A stretch of 33,668 nt of DNA from positions 1 to 33,668 of the forward strand of contig CAIRTW010000205.1 in NCBI GenBank assembly GCA_903881585.1, read 5' to 3'. Source of the DNA: an uncultured Bacteroidota bacterium. Its GTDB lineage: Bacteria > Bacteroidota > Bacteroidia > Chitinophagales > Chitinophagaceae. Position numbers and translations under genes: made by a program. The notes under the pieces were generated by a model that was not told where the DNA came from, did not search any database, and saw nothing but the letters and a program-made list of their open reading frames with translations. Below are positions 7,386-15,260 of this stretch, in pieces (the first letter of the stretch is position 1; each line of letters opens with the position of its first letter).

Positions 7386-7874
7386 CTATTTAAAAGACAT
7401 TGCTTCCTTACCTATCATCTTACGCAGCATACCCAGCTGACCGATGTGGTATGCCTCGTGCGAAACCAGGAACGAAACCAGGCCACGCATAGTATCATCG
7501 GCTATTGGCGCCTGTACGGGCGACTTTGTCGCCAACACTTCTTCCGGTATATTGCTGATGCCGTTACTGATGGCTGCCGCAGTAGCCTCCCACTTTGCCT
7601 TGATCTCATCGATAGGCGGGTACGTTGCGTTAGGATCATATGAATTACCTCTGCCGAATTGGGCGTTATACGATTCGTCCGGGGCCAGGCCCGCAACTTT
7701 GCTCAGGTTTCCGAGGCGCGTATTCAGCAGATGCCCGGCTATCCATTTCATATTGTTGATCTGCTCTGATTTACGGGTACCCGATTCGTCCTCGGTGACA
7801 CCTTCTGTGACATTGTTAAAAAGGCGTGTATGCAGGTCGAATTGCGCTTTGAGCGATGCTGTTGCTGTTGACAT
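7386..7874 (-). CDS. DinB superfamily metal-binding protein
   Basis: A 162-aa four-helix-bundle protein of the DinB/YfiT type. The three metal-binding histidines are in place: His48 (AGHLL) and His139/His143 (SHEAYHIGQ). Members are small cytosolic proteins, many of them thiol-dependent transferases (bacillithiol or mycothiol S-transferase-like) or of unknown role, and often stress-linked. It lies between the VOC gene and the DJ-1/PfpI gene and is flanked by terminators on both sides, so it may be transcribed on its own. Confidence 0.88.
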   Translation of the reverse strand: MSTATASLKAQFDLHTRLFNNVTEGVTEDESGTRKSEQINNMKWIAGHLLNTRLGNLSKVAGLAPDESYNAQFGRGNSYDPNATYPPIDEIKAKWEATAAAISNGISNIPEEVLATKSPVQAPIADDTMRGLVSFLVSHEAYHIGQLGMLRKMIGKEAMSFK

Positions 7875-7898
7875 AATTTTGATTTTTTTAAATGAGAT

Positions 7899-7934
7899 AA
7901 AAAGAGCCCGCCAGAATTAAATGCAAGCGGGCTC
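7899..7934 (-). terminator. Rho-independent terminator after the VOC gene
   Basis: A perfect 8-bp stem (GAGCCCGC at 7904-7911 with GCGGGCTC at 7927-7934) is followed on the minus strand by TTTTTAT. It starts 23 nt after the VOC stop and lies 25 nt before the DinB ATG. Confidence 0.82.
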
Positions 7935-7957
7935 CGCATTTGTTAGCCGTACATTTA

Positions 7958-8341
7958 TCAGTTCCCCGAATGCAGCGCTACCGCATTCCCTTCCGAGTCC
8001 ATGAAAAAACCCATGTAACCTATTTCATCGCTGATCTTAGTTTTTGGCATTGTTACTTTGCCGCCAGCCGCTTCTACTTTTCCGAGAGCAACTCCCATAT
8101 CCGGGTTGCCATTGAAGTATATCTTGGCGCCGTCTGCGCTTGGTTTGTGCATCTGGCTTTCCACCAGCGCACCTGATACTTTACCATTCATGTTTTCTGA
8201 TGGGAACATGGCCATTTTCATGCCCATCATTTCCATTTGTTCCAGCTTTGTGTCGAAGATGGCCTCATAAAATTTCGTTGCCCTGGCTATATCGCTTACG
8301 GATATTTCAAACCAGTTGATCGCATTTGCGTTCTTGTCCAT
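7958..8341 (-). CDS. VOC family (glyoxalase/bleomycin-resistance fold) protein
   Basis: A 127-aa protein starting NAINWFEISVSDIARATKFY, the classic opening of a VOC domain. It contains two beta-alpha-beta modules, and the C-terminal GFFMDSEGNAVALHS matches the end of this family. The fold serves glyoxalases, dioxygenases and resistance proteins. The substrate cannot be told from the sequence. It lies 62 nt after the NTF2-like gene, and a CCTGCC/GGCAGG hairpin sits in that gap. Confidence 0.88.
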   Translation of the reverse strand: MDKNANAINWFEISVSDIARATKFYEAIFDTKLEQMEMMGMKMAMFPSENMNGKVSGALVESQMHKPSADGAKIYFNGNPDMGVALGKVEAAGGKVTMPKTKISDEIGYMGFFMDSEGNAVALHSGN

Positions 8342-8359
8342 GATGTTTGTTTTTTGTTA

Positions 8360-8375
8360 CCTGCCTACCGGCAGG
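8360..8375. repeat. Short palindromic element CCTGCC-TACC-GGCAGG
   Basis: A perfect 6-bp inverted repeat with a 4-nt loop, 19 nt before the VOC start. A related hairpin lies between rpsJ and rplC (32955-32978). It resembles the short GC-rich palindromes often scattered through Bacteroidota intergenic DNA. Confidence 0.45.
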
Positions 8376-8403
8376 CGGGGTTAAAAATTGAATTGAATAA
8401 TGA

Positions 8404-8757
8404 TCAATAAAAAAATTGCTCTGCTACTATTTTGCCGTCCTTTACTTCGTACATAGACAGTTCTTCCAGCAGTTGCCTGCCCCGGCCTTTCATTGTTGCA
8501 TCAAGGGTTGTAGGTACGCAAAAGAAACGGCCATTCACCACCGGATCGCCAAACGCGCCGCCATGGCGCTCTTCGATCATACTGGCAAACATCTTGCCTT
8601 TTTCAATTACGGCCGTCTTGCCTTGTGTAAATGGCATGGGTGAATGTGAAGGCTCTGTGCAAGCGATGTCATCGCCATACAATTCTTCCTGGGCTTCGAA
8701 TATCTGTCCCTTACGGCAGAGTTCCACTAAGCGGTCTGCTACTTGTTGTGTCGTCAT
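8404..8757 (-). CDS. NTF2-like / SnoaL-like domain protein
   Basis: A 117-aa protein with the cone-shaped NTF2-like fold pattern. An N-terminal helix (residues 4-25) leads into ELYGDDIACTEPSHSP, then a helix and a beta-rich half ending YEVKDGKIVAEQFFY, the hallmark of the family. NTF2-like proteins include isomerases, cyclases and dimerisation modules. No catalytic pair can be assigned. It is the first of four small minus-strand genes and faces the AraC-type regulator across a 201-nt gap. Confidence 0.82.
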   Translation of the reverse strand: MTTQQVADRLVELCRKGQIFEAQEELYGDDIACTEPSHSPMPFTQGKTAVIEKGKMFASMIEERHGGAFGDPVVNGRFFCVPTTLDATMKGRGRQLLEELSMYEVKDGKIVAEQFFY

Positions 8758-8881
8758 TTTCTTTGGTTTTTGTTGATGATTGAAATTAGTTTTAAAACTC
8801 TTCCTAAGGAATTAAGTAATTGTGAACGATCACGTATTTCCCAATTCCAATGCAAACGTACTGTCATTAACCGACAATAGC

Positions 8882-8897
8882 GGCGTGTAAATACGCC
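8882..8897. promoter_or_regulatory. Candidate operator palindrome between the divergent NTF2-like and AraC-type genes
   Basis: The inverted repeat GGCGT-6 nt-ACGCC lies 35 nt before the regulator's -7 box. Another imperfect palindrome, GTGAACGATCAC, is at about 8821-8832. Either could bind the DJ-1/AraC regulator. This rests on symmetry only. Confidence 0.25.
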
Positions 8898-8931
8898 AAT
8901 CTCAGGGGGTGATCGCGACAACAATTTGACC

Positions 8932-8939
8932 TAGATTTG
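8932..8939 (+). promoter_or_regulatory. Candidate -7 promoter element for the AraC-type gene
   Basis: TAGATTTG matches the Bacteroidota TAnnTTTG consensus fully and lies 19 nt before the ATG, implying a short leader. No clear -33 TTTG is present. Confidence 0.4.
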
Positions 8940-8958
8940 CATAATAAAATCAGGATGT

Positions 8959-9930
8959 ATGAAACACGTATCTATCATAGTGCCACAGGGAGACAGTATT
9001 CTGAGCAGCATTATCGGCCCGTTCAAAGCATTGAACGCAGCAAACGACTATCTGCAGAAAACAGGCCGCGGTCCAATGTTCGACATACATCTTGTTGGGT
9101 TAAGCGATGAGACCAAGCTGTACGGCGGGCTGTTTTCCGTTCACCCCGACACCATGATGAACACCGTAAAAAAAACAGACCTGATCATTATCCCTGCATT
9201 GAACCCGAAGTCACTATCCGTAAACCAGGACTTTATACCCTGGATCACAGACCAGTACAAGCGTGGCGCTGAAGTGGCGAGCCTTTGTGTAGGGGCGTTC
9301 CTGCTGGCATCAACCGGCCTCATTAAGGGCAAAGCATGCACCACACATTGGATGGCTGCTGATGCGTTCCGGCAAATGTTCCCTGATGTAAAGCTGGTGC
9401 CTGAGAAAATAATAATAGACGACAACGGCATCTACTCCAGTGGCGGCGCTTATTCATTTATCAACCTGGTGCTGCACCTCATCGAGAAACACTGTGGGCG
9501 CGATGTAGCTGTATTTGTATCCAAGGTGCTGGAAGTGGAAATAGAGCGAAAGAGCCAGTCTCCATTTACCATCTTCATGGGCCAGAAGGAGCATGAAGAC
9601 GACCCGATAAAAAAAGCACAGGAATACATAGAAAGCAATGTAGCCGAGAAAATATCTGTTGACTACCTGGCTGGATTGTCGCTCATAAGCAGGCGCAACT
9701 TTGAACGACGATTCAAAAAAGCAACGGCAAATACACCGGTGGAATACCTGCAACGTGTAAAAATTGAAGCCGCCAAGAAAAGCCTCGAATCGGGAAGGGA
9801 AAATATTAACGAGGTAATGTATGCCGTCGGCTACTCTGATAGCAAGGCGTTCCGCACTACATTCAAAAAGATAACAGGACTTTCGCCACTGGATTATCGT
9901 AAAAAGTATAACAGGGAAATGGTGAGTTAA
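8959..9930 (+). CDS. AraC-family regulator with N-terminal DJ-1/PfpI-like domain
   Basis: A 323-aa protein. Residues 1-200 form a GATase1/DJ-1-like domain with Cys110 in SLCVGAFLLA at the nucleophile elbow. Residues about 218-320 hold two helix-turn-helix units of AraC type, ending AVGYSDSKAFRTTFKKITG, with the typical Pro-x-x-Tyr-Arg tail. It belongs to the FtrA/GlxA-like group of transcription regulators. It is transcribed away from the NTF2/VOC/DinB/DJ-1 genes, so it is a likely regulator of them and of itself. That link is inferred from position only. Confidence 0.93.
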   Translation: MKHVSIIVPQGDSILSSIIGPFKALNAANDYLQKTGRGPMFDIHLVGLSDETKLYGGLFSVHPDTMMNTVKKTDLIIIPALNPKSLSVNQDFIPWITDQYKRGAEVASLCVGAFLLASTGLIKGKACTTHWMAADAFRQMFPDVKLVPEKIIIDDNGIYSSGGAYSFINLVLHLIEKHCGRDVAVFVSKVLEVEIERKSQSPFTIFMGQKEHEDDPIKKAQEYIESNVAEKISVDYLAGLSLISRRNFERRFKKATANTPVEYLQRVKIEAAKKSLESGRENINEVMYAVGYSDSKAFRTTFKKITGLSPLDYRKKYNREMVS

Positions 9931-9962
9931 TCAACTAAATAATTATTTTCGTAAATTGCAGC

Positions 9963-10163
9963 ATGACTAACGCCCAGTTATATAAAGATCTATCCTCGCT
10001 GCCTGATTCACTAAAGCAGGAGGCTGGTGATTTTATTGCGTTTCTCAAACAAAAAGTACAGCCCAAAAAAGAAAAAAAACGCCCACTAGGTTTAGCAAAA
10101 GGCAAAATAGTTATTAAGGATAATTTCGATGACCCTATTCCAGGCTTTGAAGCATATCAGTAA
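9963..10163 (+). CDS. DUF2281-like antitoxin of a VapBC-type pair
   Basis: A 66-aa protein. The N-terminal half (YKDLSSLPDSLKQEAGDFIAFL) resembles the helical DUF2281/antitoxin family. A Lys-rich middle follows, and the tail (LGLAKGKIVIKDNFDDPIPGF) matches the segment by which such antitoxins occupy the PIN toxin. It ends 1 nt before the toxin start (TAATATG), so the two are translationally coupled. It would neutralise the toxin and repress the pair. Confidence 0.82.
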   Translation: MTNAQLYKDLSSLPDSLKQEAGDFIAFLKQKVQPKKEKKRPLGLAKGKIVIKDNFDDPIPGFEAYQ

Positions 10164-10164
10164 T

Positions 10165-10548
10165 ATGGCATTCCTCCTTGATACCCACACCTTACTTTGG
10201 GCGATTCTTAATGATAAAAATCTTTCTTCAAACGCAAAAAAGTATTTATCGGATACAGCTCATATAGTTTACTATAGCCCCGTTTCTCAATGGGAGATTA
10301 CTATAAACCATTCTTTAGGCTCTTTAGACCTCCGCATAACGCTGGACGAATGTTTTGACATTATTACTAAAACGGGCTTTATTGAATTACCCCTGCATAG
10401 TGATCAATTTATTACACTGAGCAAATTGCCGCATCATCACAAAGATCCATTCGACAGAATGCTTGTTGCACAAGCAATATGTAATAATCTTAGAATTATT
10501 ACCAAGGACAGTATAATTCCCAAATATGATGTTGAAACAATCTGGTAA
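10165..10548 (+). CDS. PIN-domain ribonuclease toxin (VapC-like)
   Basis: A 127-aa PIN domain from the ATG at 10165; an upstream GTG/ATG-type extension would overlap the antitoxin. Acidic residues of the metal site are present: Asp6 (LLDTHTLLW), Glu44 (WEI), Asp94/Asp97 (KDPFDRML) and Asp115 (TKDSII). It belongs to the group with the DTHTLLW signature, a type II toxin-antitoxin toxin. It would cleave RNA under Mg. Its antitoxin is encoded immediately upstream. Confidence 0.9.
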   Translation: MAFLLDTHTLLWAILNDKNLSSNAKKYLSDTAHIVYYSPVSQWEITINHSLGSLDLRITLDECFDIITKTGFIELPLHSDQFITLSKLPHHHKDPFDRMLVAQAICNNLRIITKDSIIPKYDVETIW

Positions 10549-10557
10549 GCCTGGTTT

Positions 10558-11082
10558 ATGGAACAAGTAATACTAGTCGATCAGCACGACAATGAAACGG
10601 GCACAATGGAAAAGCAGCAAGCCCACATAGAAGGCCTCCTGCACCGCGCGATCTCCGTTTTCATATACAACACAAAAGGTGAAATGCTGTTACAGCAGCG
10701 CGCTGCGGATAAATACCATTCTGCAAACCTATGGACCAACACTTGCTGCAGCCATCCGCGCCCCGGCGAAACGGCTGGCGATGCTGCAACACGCAGGCTG
10801 CGTGAAGAGATGGGTATGACGTGTGAACTAACAGAGGCCTTTAACTTTATATACAAAGCAAAGCTGGACAATGACCTCACCGAACATGAATATGACCATG
10901 TATTTACCGGCATTACTGATAACATCCCAAAACCAGACCCGGCTGAGGTTGCCGCATGGAAATACATCGAACTTGCTCAACTTGAAAAAGATATTGACGA
11001 CCAACCTGGAAAATATACCGAATGGTTTAAAATATGCCTGCTAGACTGGAGGGATAAATTGTATGCACTCAAATCCGACTAG
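10558..11082 (+). CDS. idi: Isopentenyl-diphosphate delta-isomerase, type I
   Basis: A 174-aa Nudix-fold enzyme that interconverts isopentenyl and dimethylallyl diphosphate for isoprenoid (quinone, undecaprenyl, carotenoid) synthesis in the cytosol. The opening VDQHDNETGTMEKQQAHIEG, the catalytic Cys64 in WTNTCCSHP, the Nudix-like RRLREEMG and the catalytic Glu111 in EHEYDHVF are all present. Its length fits the family. It starts 10 nt after the toxin gene and is followed by a short gap before the outer-membrane protein gene. Confidence 0.95.
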   Translation: MEQVILVDQHDNETGTMEKQQAHIEGLLHRAISVFIYNTKGEMLLQQRAADKYHSANLWTNTCCSHPRPGETAGDAATRRLREEMGMTCELTEAFNFIYKAKLDNDLTEHEYDHVFTGITDNIPKPDPAEVAAWKYIELAQLEKDIDDQPGKYTEWFKICLLDWRDKLYALKSD

Positions 11083-11145
11083 CGCATTTTCAACCCTTAA
11101 CAAGTTAGAGAATAATTAAGGTAATTCTGACTTAAACCTTTTCGC

Positions 11146-11153
11146 TATATTTC
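11146..11153 (+). promoter_or_regulatory. Weak -7 promoter candidate before the beta-barrel gene
   Basis: TATATTTC differs from TAnnTTTG at one base and lies 28 nt before the ATG. No clear -33 box was found. Confidence 0.25.
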
Positions 11154-11181
11154 CGTCTTACTTGCTATCAGAAATAACACC

Positions 11182-14121
11182 ATGCTCCAACGATTTGCGC
11201 TTGTACTTGCTATCTTATTGATCTCATCCACTTCTTTCGCTCAAACTTATTCCATTAAAGGCCGTATTGCCGACTTTAAAGATACATCTGCGCTCATTGG
11301 TGTATCTGTGGTGCTGAAAGATGGCAACGACACCAGCGAGAAGACCGGGCTGGGAGATGTAACGGACGTCACCGGCAATTTCAATGTAAAAGGAGTTAGC
11401 CCAGGCAAATATCTGCTTCACATCGAATACCTCGGCTACAGATCGCAGAACAAAATGCTTACCGTTACCGACCGCGATTTTTTTGTTGGCACGCTGGCAA
11501 TGAAGGCAAGCACTAATGAGCTGAAAGGCGTAACGGTTGCCGGCAAGCAGATACGCGCCGAGCAAAACGGCGATACCACCGCATTTCATGCAGACGCCTT
11601 CAAGGTGAACCCGGATGCAACTGCCGAAGACCTCATCAACAAAATGCCCGGCGTATCATCAGACAATACAGGCGTAAAAGTGAATGGAGAAGCGGTGCAG
11701 CAAGTGTATGTAGATGGCAAGCCTTTCTTCGGCACAGACCCTACCCTGGGTGTGCGAAACCTGCCTGCCGAAGTGGTGGACAAAGTAGAGATATTCGACC
11801 AGCTCAGCGATCAGTCGCTCTTCACTGGCTTTGATGATGGCAACTCCCAGAAGACCATGAACTTTGTTACCAAGAGGGACAAGCGCGAAGGTGAGTTTGG
11901 CAAGATATACGGGGGCTATGGCACCGATGGTACTTTCCTGGGTGGCGAGAGCTTTAACTCTTTTCAGGGAGACCGCAGAATATCTATCATAGAGCTTTCC
12001 AATAACATCAACCAGCAAAATTTCAGCTCACAGGATCTGCTGGGCATATCCGGCGGTGGCGCTGGTGGCGGCAGGGGTGGCGGCGCCTTTGGCGGCGGCG
12101 GAGGGGGCGGCGGTTCCAGCAACTTCCTTACCGGCCAGCAATCAGGCATTACTACAACACACTCAGCCGGCATCAACTACAGCGACCAATGGGGTAAAAA
12201 AATAAAGGTCTCTGCCAGCTATTTCTTCAACTATTCTGATAACGTAAACAGCACCGAAACAAGCCGCAATTACAGTTTCCCCACAGATGCACCGCTTGAC
12301 AGTAACCAGGTGGGACTATACAATGAAAAAGACATCAACAACACTAAGAACTTCAACAACAGGTTCAACCTGCGTTTTGAATATACCATTGATTCTTCCA
12401 ACTCGCTGATCGTAACCCCCAACATCAGCCTGCAGGAAAACTACGCCACGGCAAGCCAGATAGACAGCAGCTACTCTCAAAGAAACCAGCTTCTAAGCAA
12501 CTCTAATAACAGCAGCATTGCTAACAGCTCAGGTTATTCGTTCTCCAATAACATTTTGTTCCGCCACAAAATGCAGAAGAAGGGAAGAACGTTTTCCATC
12601 AATGTAGGCACATCATTAAATGAAAAGACCGGCGATGGTATTACCAACACTATCACCGAAAGTGCAGATTCCACTGGGGTATACCCCACCACCCCAACCC
12701 AGGTGGACCAGCACTACAACCTTTATAACAACAGCAATACTATCTCGTCCAACGTAAACTATACCGAACCTATAGGCGAGAAAAGCCAGCTGATGTTCAA
12801 CTACAATCCGTCTATTACCAACAGCAAATCTGATAAGGCTACCGATACGCTAAGCGCAACTTCATCACTGCTGCAGCCCGACCCTATACTCTCTAATAAA
12901 TACACCAGCACCTACACTACGCAGCGTGGCGGCATCAGCTACCGGGTAGGCGATAAGAAAATGAACCTCATGTTTGGCGCCAATGTGCAGTATGCAGTGC
13001 TGGATGGCAACCAGGATTTCCCCTCTGCTATGACCATCAGCCCTAAGCCATTTGTAAATGTACTGCCCATGGTGTTCTTCAATTACAAATTTAAGAATGG
13101 CAAAAACCTGCGAATCAGCTACCGCACCAACATCAGTCCGCCGGGTATTACCCAGTTGCAGAACGTAGTGAACGTTAGCAACCCACTACAACTGAGCACC
13201 GGCAATGACAGTTTAAAACAGGATTATGAACAAACTTTACTGGTGCGGTATGGCCTTACCCGTGGAAAATCGCAGCACAATTTCTTCCTCTATGCCTATG
13301 CCAATTACATAACCAACTATATAGGCACGGCCACCTACTCTACGCTAAAGGCCGATTCTACTATAGCTAATGGCATCCTGCTAACACGAGGCGCACAACT
13401 TACCGCACCGAAAAACCTCAACTACTATTCAAACAACAAGATATTTGTAACCTACGGCATCCCCACTGATTTCATTAAGAGCAACCTGAACCTTACCGGG
13501 GGGCTTAACTACACGCACACACCGGGTCTGATAAACAACGCAGCCGACTATTCGAATGATCTTGTTCCTTCGGCGGGAATCGTGATCAGCAGCAACGTAA
13601 GCCAGAACCTTGATTTTACACTTTCCTATACCGGCACTTACAATTTTGTTAAGAATTCACTGCAAGGGGCCGCCAATAATAATTATTACAATCACACTGC
13701 CTCCTTCAAGATCAACTGGATATTCCTGAAAGGGTTTGTCTTCAATACAAACATTACCCATGCTTATTACAGCACACTAAGCTCATCTTCCGGCAATATC
13801 GACTTTTTGTTATGGAATGCTTACGTGGGCTACAAATTCTTCAAAAACCGGTCTCTCGAAGCAAGGATCAGCGCATTCGATATACTTAAGGAAAACAAGA
13901 GCGTCACACGCACCATTGGCGCCAACTATGTAGAAAATGACCTGACCAATGTGCTGCAGCAATACTTCATGCTCCAGCTCACCTATACGCTCCGGCACTT
14001 TAAAGGAATGACTATGCCAACCGAGGAAGGCAACGAAAGAGGGAATATGCCGGGCGGCCCTCCCGGAGGAATGCCACCTGGTGGCGGCCACTGGCACGAT
14101 GGCGGCGGTGGAGGTATGTAA
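11182..14121 (+). CDS. Outer-membrane beta-barrel protein with carboxypeptidase-like N-terminal domain (TonB-receptor relative)
   Basis: A 979-aa protein. A signal peptide (1-20, ending SFAQ) precedes a carboxypeptidase-regulatory-like beta-sandwich (about 22-110). A plug-like segment follows (about 115-235, with MPGVSSDNTGVKVNGEAVQQ and VYVDGKPFFG). The rest is alternating barrel strands, as in the OMP_b-brl_3 group of Bacteroidota. Residues 290-313 are almost all Gly, and the C-terminal 35 residues are Gly/Pro/His-rich (GGPPGGMPPGG), which is odd for a barrel end. The classic TonB box is not seen. The role is probably uptake or export across the outer membrane, with unknown substrate. No SusD partner is adjacent. 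Confidence 0.9.
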   Translation: MLQRFALVLAILLISSTSFAQTYSIKGRIADFKDTSALIGVSVVLKDGNDTSEKTGLGDVTDVTGNFNVKGVSPGKYLLHIEYLGYRSQNKMLTVTDRDFFVGTLAMKASTNELKGVTVAGKQIRAEQNGDTTAFHADAFKVNPDATAEDLINKMPGVSSDNTGVKVNGEAVQQVYVDGKPFFGTDPTLGVRNLPAEVVDKVEIFDQLSDQSLFTGFDDGNSQKTMNFVTKRDKREGEFGKIYGGYGTDGTFLGGESFNSFQGDRRISIIELSNNINQQNFSSQDLLGISGGGAGGGRGGGAFGGGGGGGGSSNFLTGQQSGITTTHSAGINYSDQWGKKIKVSASYFFNYSDNVNSTETSRNYSFPTDAPLDSNQVGLYNEKDINNTKNFNNRFNLRFEYTIDSSNSLIVTPNISLQENYATASQIDSSYSQRNQLLSNSNNSSIANSSGYSFSNNILFRHKMQKKGRTFSINVGTSLNEKTGDGITNTITESADSTGVYPTTPTQVDQHYNLYNNSNTISSNVNYTEPIGEKSQLMFNYNPSITNSKSDKATDTLSATSSLLQPDPILSNKYTSTYTTQRGGISYRVGDKKMNLMFGANVQYAVLDGNQDFPSAMTISPKPFVNVLPMVFFNYKFKNGKNLRISYRTNISPPGITQLQNVVNVSNPLQLSTGNDSLKQDYEQTLLVRYGLTRGKSQHNFFLYAYANYITNYIGTATYSTLKADSTIANGILLTRGAQLTAPKNLNYYSNNKIFVTYGIPTDFIKSNLNLTGGLNYTHTPGLINNAADYSNDLVPSAGIVISSNVSQNLDFTLSYTGTYNFVKNSLQGAANNNYYNHTASFKINWIFLKGFVFNTNITHAYYSTLSSSSGNIDFLLWNAYVGYKFFKNRSLEARISAFDILKENKSVTRTIGANYVENDLTNVLQQYFMLQLTYTLRHFKGMTMPTEEGNERGNMPGGPPGGMPPGGGHWHDGGGGGM

Positions 14122-14124
14122 CGG

Positions 14125-14625
14125 TCACGAATTGATGACATTGGTATAAGCAGGATTCTTGTTCCTCAGGTCCAGGCCACCCTCCAGCACCGATTTGATA
14201 TTGCTGTGGTAGAATGCCCAACCTGTTGAGCAGCCCACATGAAAGTCTGATCGGCTTTTTTCATCTGTGGGTATCTGGCTCTGGGTTAGCACCATCTCCG
14301 TTATATTGCCATGATCTGTGAGTTGTATGGTTACTACACCCGCCTTACCAAACACAAAAGCAAACCGGTCTTTGCCATTCGCTTCTGTCACTGCGCCATG
14401 CTCTGTAGTAGTATCCGGATGCCCGTGCCACAGCCACTCATAAGTATCGCCCGCCTGCACGGCGCTGTTGTCATCCCGTATTTCCCCCTCAGGCGATTTG
14501 AATTCCGCTTTTCTCAGAAACCAGCTTTCCAGGTTAGCTCTTGTAGTCCATGCATCATATACCCTTTGCATCGGCACGCTGATATAAATTTTCTGCGAAA
14601 ACGTGCTCCAATCGTATTGAGACAT
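14125..14625 (-). CDS. SRPBCC / AHSA1-domain protein
   Basis: A 166-aa protein of the START-like fold. The N-terminus KIYISVPMQRVYDAWTTRAN and the following WF are typical of the AHSA1 (activator of Hsp90 ATPase homologue) group. The end (FHVGCSTGWAFYHSNIKSVL) is the long C-terminal helix that closes the cavity. Bacterial members bind small hydrophobic ligands or act in stress, and most have no known function. It converges on the beta-barrel gene with only 3 nt between stop codons. It diverges from the small secreted protein at 14683. Confidence 0.88.
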   Translation of the reverse strand: MSQYDWSTFSQKIYISVPMQRVYDAWTTRANLESWFLRKAEFKSPEGEIRDDNSAVQAGDTYEWLWHGHPDTTTEHGAVTEANGKDRFAFVFGKAGVVTIQLTDHGNITEMVLTQSQIPTDEKSRSDFHVGCSTGWAFYHSNIKSVLEGGLDLRNKNPAYTNVINS

Positions 14626-14645
14626 GGAATTGATTTTACAATAAA

Positions 14646-14677
14646 TTTAGTAAATCGAACGGAAATAATTATTTTTG
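14646..14677 (+). promoter_or_regulatory. Candidate promoter of the small secreted protein gene
   Basis: TATTTTTG (14670-14677) matches TAnnTTTG. A weak -33-like TTTA (14646-14649) stands 20 nt upstream. The ATG follows after 5 nt, so the transcript would be nearly leaderless. Confidence 0.35.
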
Positions 14678-14682
14678 GGATA

Positions 14683-15237
14683 ATGATGTACCGTAAAGCA
14701 TACTTGCCGCTTATCATTTTGTTAACATTGATCGGCCTTAGATTACTGGCACAACAAAACGCCGGAAAGAAACCGCGCGTTTTCATCCCTCCTGTTTACC
14801 TCGGCCACTCAGATCTGAAAGGCGGGCCAATAAAAAAAGATCAGTTCAATTCATTATTAAAGCAAGGTATCAGTTGCCATGACTCCGCCGGCAACAAATA
14901 CCGGATCGTGTCTTTTGATTTTGGATATTCCGAGCGCAGGCTTTATGAAGATTCTGTTGGCAATATGGTAACCATGATGGATTACAGCGCTGAGTTCTGC
15001 ATGGGCGACACCGTGGGCACAGATATATCCACAACCCGCATCCCCGCAGTTAAAGACCCCTACTTTGGTGACCAGGACAGCAGCGATATCTCTAAAAGCA
15101 TCTATGAGCGCGTGAAGCCCGGCGATACGGTATATATATCTCATGTAGTAGTGGCAAAATATCTTGATGCCACCACATCACTTCCCGACAGTTCCGGCAT
15201 CAGGGCCGCGAGTATGAAATTTTACTTTGTTAAGTAA
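14683..15237 (+). CDS. Hypothetical exported protein
   Basis: A 184-aa protein of unrecognised family. The frame is open far upstream, but the stretch before 14683 is the antisense of the SRPBCC gene, so the ATG pair at 14683/14686 is preferred. It gives MMYRKAYLPLIILLTLIGL, a signal peptide (cleavage near LLAQQ). The mature part is mixed beta and contains DSAGNKYRIVSFDFGYSERR and YERVKPGDTVYISHVVV. The alternation of a secreted beta domain with a GDTVYI strand faintly recalls C-terminal domains of gliding proteins such as GldM, but this is not enough to name it. Confidence 0.7.
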   Translation: MMYRKAYLPLIILLTLIGLRLLAQQNAGKKPRVFIPPVYLGHSDLKGGPIKKDQFNSLLKQGISCHDSAGNKYRIVSFDFGYSERRLYEDSVGNMVTMMDYSAEFCMGDTVGTDISTTRIPAVKDPYFGDQDSSDISKSIYERVKPGDTVYISHVVVAKYLDATTSLPDSSGIRAASMKFYFVK

Positions 15238-15260
15238 GGAATGGCGACAAAATCCCAAGC

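Noticed and set aside
12052-12115. GGC/GGT-rich tract considered as a CRISPR or tandem repeat array
   Set aside because: It is in frame and encodes a glycine run. There are no spacers and no constant repeat unit.
11964-12176. Minus-strand proline-rich frame of 70 aa
   Set aside because: It is the shadow of the poly-glycine codons in the beta-barrel gene.
14311-14682. N-terminal extension of the small secreted protein frame by about 124 codons
   Set aside because: This stretch is antisense to the SRPBCC gene. The start at 14683 gives a proper signal peptide and sits just behind a TAnnTTTG box.
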